DNA from: Burkholderiales bacterium
GTDB taxonomy: Bacteria > Pseudomonadota > Gammaproteobacteria > Burkholderiales > Burkholderiaceae_C
DNA length: 7,180 nt
Assembly (NCBI GenBank): GCA_011390055.1
Contig: JAABTC010000088.1
Coordinates: forward strand, 1-7,180
Direction: 5' to 3'
Part shown: one piece after another, positions 1 to 5,723 of the stretch
How the letters are laid out: every line of letters begins with the position of its first letter
Position numbering within the stretch: position 1 is the stretch's first letter
The notes under the pieces: generated by a model
Databases searched by the model: none
What the model saw: the letters and a program-made list of their open reading frames with translations, nothing else
Told to the model about the DNA's origin: nothing
Position numbers and translations under genes: made by a program

Positions 1-865
1 GCTCCTTGTCGCGCAGGCGTGCGGTCAGCACCGCCAGGGCCTTGGCCTTGTTGCGGTGCTGCGAGCGGTCGTCCTGGCACTCGGCGACGATGCCGGTGGG
101 CAGGTGGGTGATGCGGATCGCGCTGTCGGTCTTGTTCACGTGCTGGCCGCCGGCGCCGCTGGCACGGAAGGTGTCGATGCGCAGCTCGGCGGGGTTGAGC
201 TGCACCTCGTCGGCCTCGTCGGCCTCGGGCATCACCGCAACCGTGCAGGCGCTGGTGTGGATGCGCCCCTGGCTCTCGGTCGCCGGCACGCGCTGCACCC
301 GGTGGCCGCCGGATTCGAAGCGCAGCCGGCCGTACACGCGCGCGCCCTCGACCCGCAGCACCAGCTCCTTGTAGCCGCCGATCTCCGCCGGGCTCTCGCT
401 CAGGATTTCGGTGCTCAAGCCCTGACGTTCGCACCAGCGCAGGTACATCCGCGCCAGGTCGCCGGCGAAGAGGGCCGACTCATCGCCACCGGTGCCGGCG
501 CGGATCTCCAGGAACGCATTGCGTTCGTCGTCCGGATCGCGTGGCAGCAGGGCGGCTTGCAGCTGGGCCTGCAGCTGTTGAAGGTCGGCCTCGGCCTGTG
601 CGGCTTCGTCTTGGGCCATGGCAGCCATTTCCGCATCGCCGCGCAGACTGTCGTCGGCGAGCATCTCGAGCGCCTGGGCCAGGTCCTGCTCGCGCGTCTG
701 GTAGCGCTGGAACGTCGCCACGAGGCCAGCGGCCTCCGACTGTTCGCGCGCGAGGCCGCGGTAGAGCTTCATGTCCGCACCGACTTGCGGATCGGACAGG
801 CGCGCGTCGAGCTCGGCCAGTCGCATGGCGAGCCGTTCGAACTGGAGGCGCAGGGAGTCTTTCAT
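1..865 (-). CDS. prfA: Peptide chain release factor 1 (RF1), 3' end outside window
   Basis: RF1 recognises UAA and UAG stop codons in the ribosomal A site and triggers hydrolysis of peptidyl-tRNA. The reading frame opens with ATG at 865 (MKDSLRLQFERLA) and stays open for 288 codons to the window edge; the family is about 360 residues, so roughly the last 70 are missing. The N-terminal helical region covers about residues 1-100. The stop-codon-reading tripeptide is PAT (194-196, in RVPATESQG), which is the RF1 type rather than the SPF of RF2. The catalytic GGQ is at 239-241, in ASGAGGQHVNKTDSA. The gene lies 69 bp downstream of hemA on the same strand, the common hemA-prfA arrangement, in which prmC (the methylase of the GGQ glutamine) often follows. 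No promoter and no good Shine-Dalgarno sequence is visible in the gap, so it is probably expressed from the hemA transcript. Identification is very secure. Confidence 0.97.
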   Translation of the reverse strand, partial: MKDSLRLQFERLAMRLAELDARLSDPQVGADMKLYRGLAREQSEAAGLVATFQRYQTREQDLAQALEMLADDSLRGDAEMAAMAQDEAAQAEADLQQLQAQLQAALLPRDPDDERNAFLEIRAGTGGDESALFAGDLARMYLRWCERQGLSTEILSESPAEIGGYKELVLRVEGARVYGRLRFESGGHRVQRVPATESQGRIHTSACTVAVMPEADEADEVQLNPAELRIDTFRASGAGGQHVNKTDSAIRITHLPTGIVAECQDDRSQHRNKAKALAVLTARLRDKE

Positions 866-934
866 CGGGTAGGCCAGAAGGGCAGGGCAGCAGGACGCGC
901 AACGCAGAGCGTGCCGCGCGCGCGGGCAGCGTCG

Positions 935-2278
935 CTAAGGCCGCGGCGGTGACTGCGGCAGGCCGGTGCCGTCGGCGGTCGGTGAGGCCGGCCCACGGCC
1001 CGCAGCGTCGCGCTCGCGCAGGAACAGGCGCGCCACGGCCTGTGCCACCTGCTCGCGTTGGAATCCGTCGGACCCGTTCAGCTCCACCATCGCGCCGTGC
1101 AGCATCTTCTGCGTCAGGCCGCGCGCCAGGGCTTCGAGCACCGCGGTCGGGTCGTCGCCCTTGGCGAGCGCCTTGCGCGCACGCGCCAGTTCGGCTGCAC
1201 GCCATTCCTCGGCCTGGCGGTTGAGGGCCTGGATCAGCGGCACGCTGGCACGTTGGTCGAGCCAGTGGGCGAAGCTCTGCACGCCGGCGTCGATGATGGC
1301 CTCGGCCTGCTGCACCGCGGCCTGGCGCTTCTCGCCGGCGCTCTGCACCAGCGTGGACAAATCGTCGACGGTGTAGAGGTACACGTCGGCCAGCCGCGCC
1401 ACTTCGGGCTCGATGTCGCGCGGCACCGCCAGGTCCACCATGAACATCGGCCGCCGCCGCCGCGCCTTCAGCGCCCGCTCGACGGCGCCCAATCCGATGA
1501 TCGGCACCGAGCTCGCGGTGCAGGAGACGACGATGTCGAACTCGTGCAGGCGGTCGGGCAGCTCCGAAAGCCGCAGTGCTTGGCCGCCGAAGCGGTCGGC
1601 CAGGGTCTGCCCACGCTCGAGCGTGCGGTTGGCCAGCGAGATCGAGGTCGGCGCGCGTGCCGCGAAGTGCGTGGCCACCAGCTCGATCATCTCGCCGGCG
1701 CCGACGAACAGCACGCGCTGCTGGCGCAGGTCTTCGAACAGCTGCTCGGCCAGCCGCACCGATGCGGCGGCCATGCTGACCGAGTGTGCGCCGATGTCGG
1801 TGCTGGTCCGCACTTCCTTGGCCACCGCAAAGGAGCGCTGGAACAATTGGTGCAGAGTGGTGCCCAGGGTGCCGGCCTCGTCGGCCTCGCGCACCGCCTG
1901 CTTCATCTGCCCCAGGATCTGCGGCTCGCCCAGCACCATCGAGTCCAGGCCCGACGCCACGCGAAAGGCATGTCGAGCGGCGCTGTGCCCCTGTGCGACA
2001 TAGGTGTGCGGATCGAGCTGGTCGGCGCGCAGGCCGCCCTGTCCGGCCAGCCAGGCCAGCGCGGGAGGCAACAGGTCCTCTTGGCGACCGGCGCCGCCGG
2101 CCAGGTACAGCTCGGTGCGGTTGCAGGTGGAGATCAGCGCCGTCTCACAGCCGCCCCGCGCCAACTGGTCGCGCAAGCTCAGCACGGCCGTGGCCAGCTG
2201 GCCCGGCGCGAAGGCGAATTTACCCCGTACGTCCAGCGGTGCCGTGGTGTGGTTCAGCCCGAGGGCCAGGACGCTCAT
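935..2278 (-). CDS. hemA: Glutamyl-tRNA reductase (GluTR)
   Basis: GluTR reduces glutamyl-tRNA(Glu) to glutamate-1-semialdehyde with NADPH, the committed step of the C5 pathway to 5-aminolevulinate, haem and other tetrapyrroles, in the cytoplasm. The 447-residue product has the family N-terminus (LGLNHTTAPLDVR, 7-19). The nucleophilic cysteine is Cys52 in ISTCNRTELY, and the histidine near the active site is about His103. The signature GLDSMVLGEPQILGQMK spans 110-126. A Rossmann NADPH domain starts near 188 with FVGAGEM (191-197), and RDIEPEV follows further on. A helical dimerisation domain comes next and the last 25 or so residues are a Pro/Gly-rich tail of low complexity. The ATG at 2278 is the only plausible start, because an in-frame TAG lies upstream with no other start codon between. 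There is no Shine-Dalgarno sequence; a TATAAT hexamer sits just 6 bp upstream, pointing to leaderless translation. prfA follows after 69 bp. Confidence 0.97.
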   Translation of the reverse strand: MSVLALGLNHTTAPLDVRGKFAFAPGQLATAVLSLRDQLARGGCETALISTCNRTELYLAGGAGRQEDLLPPALAWLAGQGGLRADQLDPHTYVAQGHSAARHAFRVASGLDSMVLGEPQILGQMKQAVREADEAGTLGTTLHQLFQRSFAVAKEVRTSTDIGAHSVSMAAASVRLAEQLFEDLRQQRVLFVGAGEMIELVATHFAARAPTSISLANRTLERGQTLADRFGGQALRLSELPDRLHEFDIVVSCTASSVPIIGLGAVERALKARRRRPMFMVDLAVPRDIEPEVARLADVYLYTVDDLSTLVQSAGEKRQAAVQQAEAIIDAGVQSFAHWLDQRASVPLIQALNRQAEEWRAAELARARKALAKGDDPTAVLEALARGLTQKMLHGAMVELNGSDGFQREQVAQAVARLFLRERDAAGRGPASPTADGTGLPQSPPRP

Positions 2279-2284
2279 CGGCCG

Positions 2285-2290
2285 ATTATA
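2285..2290 (-). promoter_or_regulatory. Probable -10 element of hemA
   Basis: The minus strand reads TATAAT, a perfect sigma-70 -10 consensus, inside the only AT-rich patch (about 2285-2299) of the hemA upstream region. It is separated from the hemA ATG by just CGGCCG. Transcription would start about 7 bases downstream, at or next to the A of the ATG. No good -35 is seen: with a 17-bp spacer the hexamer is GGCACG. There is no extended -10 TG either. The same patch holds TATAAA on the plus strand (2288-2293), so it may also serve the divergent small gene. The motif is directly visible; its use as a promoter is inferred. Confidence 0.6.
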
Positions 2291-2337
2291 AAATTCGAAC
2301 GGCTGGCCGTGCCCCTTTCGCCGGGCCTACGCAATCC

Positions 2338-2616
2338 ATGAGCCCGCTCGACGCCCTTTGGCATGTCCTCAATTTCCTGTTTCCCGCCCTCGGTGTGGCG
2401 GTGCTGGCGTCGGGCGCCGCGAAATTGTTCTGGCGCCGTGAACTGGCCGGCGTGGGTTGGCGCCGCCTGATCTTGTGGACGGCGGCGGCCGGCGCCGCGG
2501 CGCTGGTCGGCGGGCTGGTGGTGTTCGGGCGTGACGGCAAGATGGCCAGCTATGCAGCGCTGGTGCTGGCCAGCGCTGGAGCGCTCTGGTGGCTGGGCTT
2601 CGGTGCCCGGCGTTGA
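2338..2616 (+). CDS. Small membrane protein of unknown function, 92 aa
   Basis: I do not recognise a named family. The product is short and very hydrophobic, with three likely transmembrane helices at about residues 8-30 (VLNFLFPALGVAVLASGAAK), 42-64 (LILWTAAAGAAALVGGLVVF) and 69-88 (ASYAALVLASAGALWWLGF). Short basic stretches (KLFWRRE, GWRR, GARR) lie between or after them. It is therefore probably an inner-membrane protein with no visible catalytic domain. The ATG at 2338 was chosen because the hydrophobic protein begins there; the in-frame sequence upstream is antisense to hemA and looks like an overrun. No Shine-Dalgarno sequence precedes it. It is transcribed divergently from hemA and ends 9 bp before the convergent miaB stop. 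Hydrophobicity, compact fit between neighbours and lack of any competing gene on the other strand support it as real. Function is unknown. Confidence 0.75.
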   Translation: MSPLDALWHVLNFLFPALGVAVLASGAAKLFWRRELAGVGWRRLILWTAAAGAAALVGGLVVFGRDGKMASYAALVLASAGALWWLGFGARR

Positions 2617-2625
2617 ACGGGCGCG

Positions 2626-3984
2626 TCAGGCCGCGAGCGCGGCAACGTCGAGTTCACCACGCAGAGAATGCGGCAGCGCCGCCGTGATGCGAACACCGAT
2701 CATCTGGCCCACCGCGCGCACCGGCCCGGCGAAGTTGACGATGCGGTTGCACGCGGTGCGCCCCATCAGTTCTGCCGGATCCTTGCGCGATGGCCCTTCG
2801 ACCAGCACCGGCTGCAGCGTACCGACCCGGCTCTCGCCGATGGCCCGGCCCTGTTGCTCCACCAGCGCCTGCAGGCGCTGCAGGCGCTCCAGCTTCACGG
2901 CATGGGGCGTGTCGTCGGCCAGCGCCGCGGCGGGCGTGCCCGGACGCGGGCTGAAGATGAACGAGAAGGAATGGTCGAAACCGACGTCCTCGATCAGCTT
3001 CATCGTGCGCTCGAAGTCGGTGTCGTCCTCACCCGGGAAACCGACGATGAAATCGCTCGACAGGCTGATCGCCGGCCGCACCGCGCGCAGCTTGCGCACC
3101 GTGCTCTTGAATTCCATCGCGGTGTAGCCGCGCTTCATGGCCGCCAGGATGCGGTCGCTGCCATGCTGCACCGGCAGGTGCAGGTGGTCGACCAGCTTGG
3201 GCAGCCGGGCGTACGCTTCGATGAGCCGCGCGCCGAACTCGTTGGGGTGGCTGGTGGTGTAGCGGATGCGCTCGATGCCCGGGATCTCGTGCACGTACTC
3301 GAGCAGCAACGCGAAGTCGGCGATGTCGGCGCCCGTCCCCATCCGGCCACGGTAGGCGTTGACGTTCTGCCCCAGCAAGGTGACTTCCTTGACGCCCTGA
3401 TCGGCCAGGCCGGCGACTTCGGTCAGCACGTCGTCGAAGGGACGGCTCACTTCCTCGCCGCGCGTGTACGGCACCACGCAGTACGAGCAGTACTTGGAGC
3501 AGCCTTCCATCACCGACACGAAAGCCGAGGCGCCTTCCACGCGCGCCGGCGGCAGGTGGTCGAATTTCTCGACCTCCGGAAAGCTGATGTCCACCTGCGG
3601 TCGGCCCATCGCGCGCCGCGCCTGGATCATCTGCGGCAGGCGGTGCAGCGTCTGCGGCCCGAACACCATGTCGACGTACGGCGCACGTTCGACCAGGGCC
3701 GCACCTTCCTGGCTCGCGACGCAACCGCCGACGCCGATCAGCACACCCTTGGCCTTGAGGTGCTTGACGCGCCCGAGGTCGGAAAACACCTTCTCCTGGG
3801 CCTTCTCACGCACCGAGCAGGTGTTGAACAGCACCAGGTCGGCCTGCTCCACGTCGGTGGTCTTCTCCCAGCCGTCGGCCGCGCGCAGCACGTCGGCCAT
3901 CTTGTCCGAGTCGTACTCGTTCATCTGGCAACCGAAGGTCTTGATGAAAACCTTCTGGCTCGGCTTGTCGTTCGGGTCGCTCAA
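2626..3984 (-). CDS. miaB: tRNA-2-methylthio-N6-dimethylallyladenosine synthase
   Basis: MiaB is a radical-SAM methylthiotransferase that converts i6A37 to ms2i6A37 in tRNAs reading codons that begin with U, using two 4Fe-4S clusters and S-adenosylmethionine. From the TTG at 3984 the protein has 452 residues. The N-terminal UPF0004 domain holds the auxiliary-cluster cysteines Cys19 (KTFGCQMNEYDSDKM), Cys56 (FNTCSVREKAQ) and Cys88 (GVGGCVASQ). The radical-SAM triad CSKYCSYC gives Cys162, Cys166 and Cys169, and a TRAM RNA-binding domain spans about 385-445. All key residues are intact. An ATG at 4053 would add 23 residues, but TTG is preferred: GGAG lies 6 bases upstream, the sequence then starts MSDPNDKPSQ as expected for the family, and the TTG overlaps the upstream stop as TTGA. 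The gene is thus probably translationally coupled to the secreted-protein gene before it. It converges on the small membrane-protein gene with a 9-bp gap and no evident terminator. Confidence 0.96.
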   Translation of the reverse strand: MSDPNDKPSQKVFIKTFGCQMNEYDSDKMADVLRAADGWEKTTDVEQADLVLFNTCSVREKAQEKVFSDLGRVKHLKAKGVLIGVGGCVASQEGAALVERAPYVDMVFGPQTLHRLPQMIQARRAMGRPQVDISFPEVEKFDHLPPARVEGASAFVSVMEGCSKYCSYCVVPYTRGEEVSRPFDDVLTEVAGLADQGVKEVTLLGQNVNAYRGRMGTGADIADFALLLEYVHEIPGIERIRYTTSHPNEFGARLIEAYARLPKLVDHLHLPVQHGSDRILAAMKRGYTAMEFKSTVRKLRAVRPAISLSSDFIVGFPGEDDTDFERTMKLIEDVGFDHSFSFIFSPRPGTPAAALADDTPHAVKLERLQRLQALVEQQGRAIGESRVGTLQPVLVEGPSRKDPAELMGRTACNRIVNFAGPVRAVGQMIGVRITAALPHSLRGELDVAALAA

Positions 3985-4355
3985 GGCTTGCTCCAGCGCT
4001 GGAAGGTCGGATCGAAAACCCAGGCCTGCGCCTGGGCGGGCGAGGTCGGCCACGGCTTGCGTGCGAGTTCGGCGTCGGTGAGGATCCAGACGTCACGCAG
4101 TTCACCCGCGGGGTCGAGGGTGTAGTGGACCCTCAGCTCCTGGCCCAGCAGGGAGCCGGAGAGCTGGAGCATGTTCTGCGGGTTGCGGATGCGCGCCCCG
4201 GGCGACAGGCGCACCGGCTTGCCGTTCAACAGCGCCTGCGGCGGTTGCGTCACGACGAGTTCGCCGCGCAGGGCGTTCGACTGGAACACCCGCTGGGCCG
4301 CGGCGGGCAACGCGACGAGGCAGGCGAGCGTCAGGGCGGTGGCACAGCGAAGCAT
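3981..4355 (-). CDS. Small secreted protein of unknown function, cotranscribed with miaB
   Basis: The 124-residue product begins with a clear signal peptide: a short basic n-region (MLR), a hydrophobic stretch to about residue 17, and a signal-peptidase-I-like end (LPAAAQ), with cleavage predicted near residue 20-21. Cys12 has no good lipobox, so a lipoprotein is unlikely. The mature part of about 104 residues has no cysteines, alternates polar and hydrophobic residues as in a beta-rich fold (LNGKPVRLSPGARIRNPQN, then QELRVHYTLDPAGELRDVW), and ends with a Trp- and Pro-containing tail (AWVFDPTFQRWSKP). I know of no named domain or catalytic motif in it; the location is periplasmic or outside the cell. 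The ATG at 4355 was chosen because the signal peptide starts there; a weak GGA precedes it. Its stop overlaps the miaB start as TTGA, so the two are probably one operon, starting just after the tRNA terminator. No convincing promoter was found in 4356-4405. Confidence 0.85.
   Translation of the reverse strand: MLRCATALTLACLVALPAAAQRVFQSNALRGELVVTQPPQALLNGKPVRLSPGARIRNPQNMLQLSGSLLGQELRVHYTLDPAGELRDVWILTDAELARKPWPTSPAQAQAWVFDPTFQRWSKP
3991..3994 (-). promoter_or_regulatory. Ribosome-binding site that sets the miaB TTG start
   Basis: The minus strand reads GGAGCAAGCCTTGA. GGAG is followed by a 6-base spacer and then the TTG start, which shares bases with the TGA stop of the preceding gene. This is the clearest Shine-Dalgarno sequence in the window. 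It lies inside the last codons of the upstream gene, as expected for translational coupling, and it decides the start in favour of TTG at 3984 over ATG at 4053. Confidence 0.75.
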
Positions 4356-4405
4356 GGTGTGTGTCCAGGGGCCGTGGAGGAAATGCGACGATACCCCGGC
4401 GCAAT

Positions 4406-4437
4406 GAAAAACAGCCCCAGCGGTCGGCTCGGGCTGT
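4406..4437 (-). terminator. Rho-independent terminator after tRNA-Met
   Basis: Read on the minus strand, ACAGCCC (4437-4431) and GGGCTGT (4417-4411) form a perfect 7-bp stem around a 13-base loop, followed at once by a run of T (TTTTT including the last stem base, 4411-4407). The stem begins 7 bases after the CCA end of the tRNA, the right place to end a monocistronic tRNA transcript. It would also separate the tRNA from the downstream secreted-protein and miaB genes. Confidence 0.85.
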
Positions 4438-4444
4438 GCAATTC

Positions 4445-4521
<77 letters not shown>

Positions 4522-4531
4522 TGAGCCGCAA

Positions 4532-4537
4532 ATTATA
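4532..4537 (-). promoter_or_regulatory. Probable -10 element of the tRNA-Met gene
   Basis: The minus strand reads TATAAT ending 10 bases before the tRNA 5' end, which would give a transcript with a 5' leader of only a few bases for RNase P to remove. The -35 region is GC-rich and matches the consensus poorly (GGCGGT at a 17-bp spacer). The bases between the -10 and the tRNA (TTTGCGGCTCA) are G/C-rich at the end nearest the start site, as in stable-RNA promoters under stringent control; that regulation is inferred only. Confidence 0.6.
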
Positions 4538-4589
4538 GCGGCCGCTGCCGGCCCACCGCCGCGCAGTGCCAGCCGCCCGCTCCCGCCCC

Positions 4590-5696
4590 ATGTTCAGCTT
4601 CTTCAAGAAAAAAGTGCCTCCGGTGGCACCGCCGGCGGACGTTGCGCTCACGTTGCCGGAACTGGTGCCCGTGATGCCGCCGACGGCCGAGGCCGCGGCC
4701 CCTTTGCCCGCTGCGCCCATGCCGCCGGCGCCGCCCGCCGTCGAGGCTCCTTCCGACACGCCCGGCGAGGCGCTGCCCTCACGCAGTGGCTGGCTCAAGC
4801 GCCTGGGCGATGGCCTGCGCAAGACCAGCACCTCGATCGCCCAGGTGTTCGTTGCGCCCCGCATTGACGATGCGTTGTATGAAGAGCTCGAGTCGGCGCT
4901 GTTGATGGCCGACGCGGGTGGCAAGGCTACGGCGTTCCTGCTCGCCGACCTGAAGCGCCGGGTGACGCACACGGCGGCGCAAAACCCCGCCGCCGTCAAG
5001 AGGCTGCTGGGCGAAACGCTGGCCGACCTGTTGCGACCGCTGGAGCGCACCCTCGAGGTGGGTCGCCAGGCGCCGACCGTGGTGATGGTGGTCGGCGTCA
5101 ACGGCGCCGGCAAGACCACCAGCATCGGCAAACTCACCCGGCACCTGGCCGACGCGCAGCAGAAGGTGCTGCTCGCGGCGGCCGACACGTTTCGCGCGGC
5201 GGCGCGCGAGCAGCTGGCGGTATGGGCGGATCGCAACCGGGTCGAGATCGTCAGCCAGGAGGGGGGCGACCCGGCCGCGGTCGCGTTCGATTCGGTGCGC
5301 GCCGGGCGCGCGCGAGCCCGTGATGTGGTCATCGTCGACACCGCCGGGCGGCTGCCGACCCAGTTGCACCTGATGGAGGAGCTGAAGAAGATCCGGCGCA
5401 CCATCGACAAGGCCCAGCCCGGTGCGCCCCACGAGGTGCTGCTGGTGGTCGACGGCAACACCGGGCAGAACGCCCTGACCCAGGTGCAAGCCTTCGACGC
5501 GGCGCTGGGCCTGACGGGCCTGGTGGTGACCAAGCTCGACGGCACCGCCAAAGGCGGCGTGTTGGCCGCCATCGCGTTGTGGGCCCGCGAGCGCGCCGGC
5601 GGGCCGGTGCCGGTCTACTTCATCGGTGTCGGCGAGAAGCTGGAAGACCTGGAAACGTTCGACGCCGGCGAGTTCGCGCAGGCCCTGCTCAGTTGA
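4590..5696 (+). CDS. ftsY: Signal recognition particle receptor FtsY
   Basis: FtsY is the membrane-associated GTPase that docks SRP-bound ribosomes at the SecYEG translocon by forming a GTP-dependent heterodimer with Ffh. From the ATG at 4590 the protein has 368 residues. It begins MFSFFKKKVPP, a short amphipathic basic start typical of the family, then a Pro/Ala-rich linker to about residue 65 (runs such as PAAPMPPAPPAVEAP) in place of the long acidic A domain of E. coli. The N domain covers about 70-150. The G domain has the P-loop GVNGAGKTTS (from 169), DTFRAAAREQ (from 199), DTAGR (250-254) and TKLDGTAKGG (from 314). An in-frame GTG at 4566 would add eight residues, but the ATG fits the family better. 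No Shine-Dalgarno sequence is visible before either. It diverges from the tRNA with a 68-bp gap, and ffh, its partner, lies about 0.9 kb beyond its stop on the other strand. Confidence 0.96.
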   Translation: MFSFFKKKVPPVAPPADVALTLPELVPVMPPTAEAAAPLPAAPMPPAPPAVEAPSDTPGEALPSRSGWLKRLGDGLRKTSTSIAQVFVAPRIDDALYEELESALLMADAGGKATAFLLADLKRRVTHTAAQNPAAVKRLLGETLADLLRPLERTLEVGRQAPTVVMVVGVNGAGKTTSIGKLTRHLADAQQKVLLAAADTFRAAAREQLAVWADRNRVEIVSQEGGDPAAVAFDSVRAGRARARDVVIVDTAGRLPTQLHLMEELKKIRRTIDKAQPGAPHEVLLVVDGNTGQNALTQVQAFDAALGLTGLVVTKLDGTAKGGVLAAIALWARERAGGPVPVYFIGVGEKLEDLETFDAGEFAQALLS

Positions 5697-5709
5697 GCGG
5701 GCGGGGCGC

Positions 5710-5723
5710 CTGACGGCCGTCAG
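5710..5723. repeat. Perfect 14-bp palindrome between convergent genes
   Basis: CTGACGGCCGTCAG is its own reverse complement. It starts 13 bp after the ftsY stop and contains the TGA stop of the convergent DUF2726-type gene. There is no T run on either side, so it is not a standard intrinsic terminator. It could form a small hairpin in either 3' end or be a protein-binding site. It could also be chance in GC-rich DNA. Confidence 0.5.

Noticed and set aside
203..227. Short tandem repeat (CTCGTCGGC-like units) inside prfA
   Set aside because: It simply encodes an EADEADE stretch in the acidic part of RF1 just before NPAELRIDTF. Similar acidic stretches are normal in the family.
56..952. A 298-codon plus-strand open frame opposite prfA
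   Set aside because: It is antisense to RF1, whose PAT and GGQ motifs are intact. No signal of its own is present.
1058..2341. A 427-codon plus-strand open frame opposite hemA
   Set aside because: It is fully antisense to hemA and shows the same low-information His/Gln/Arg-rich composition. It also runs over the intergenic region into the start of the small membrane gene.
2668..4125. A 485-codon plus-strand open frame, the longest in the window
   Set aside because: It is antisense to miaB, whose cysteine clusters and TRAM domain are intact. The predicted protein is rich in His, Arg, Gln and Val with no domain, as expected for a complementary frame in GC-rich coding DNA.
4566..4589. GTG start giving FtsY eight extra residues (MPAARSRP)
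   Set aside because: No Shine-Dalgarno sequence supports it, and the ATG at 4590 gives the usual MFSFFKKK-type beginning.
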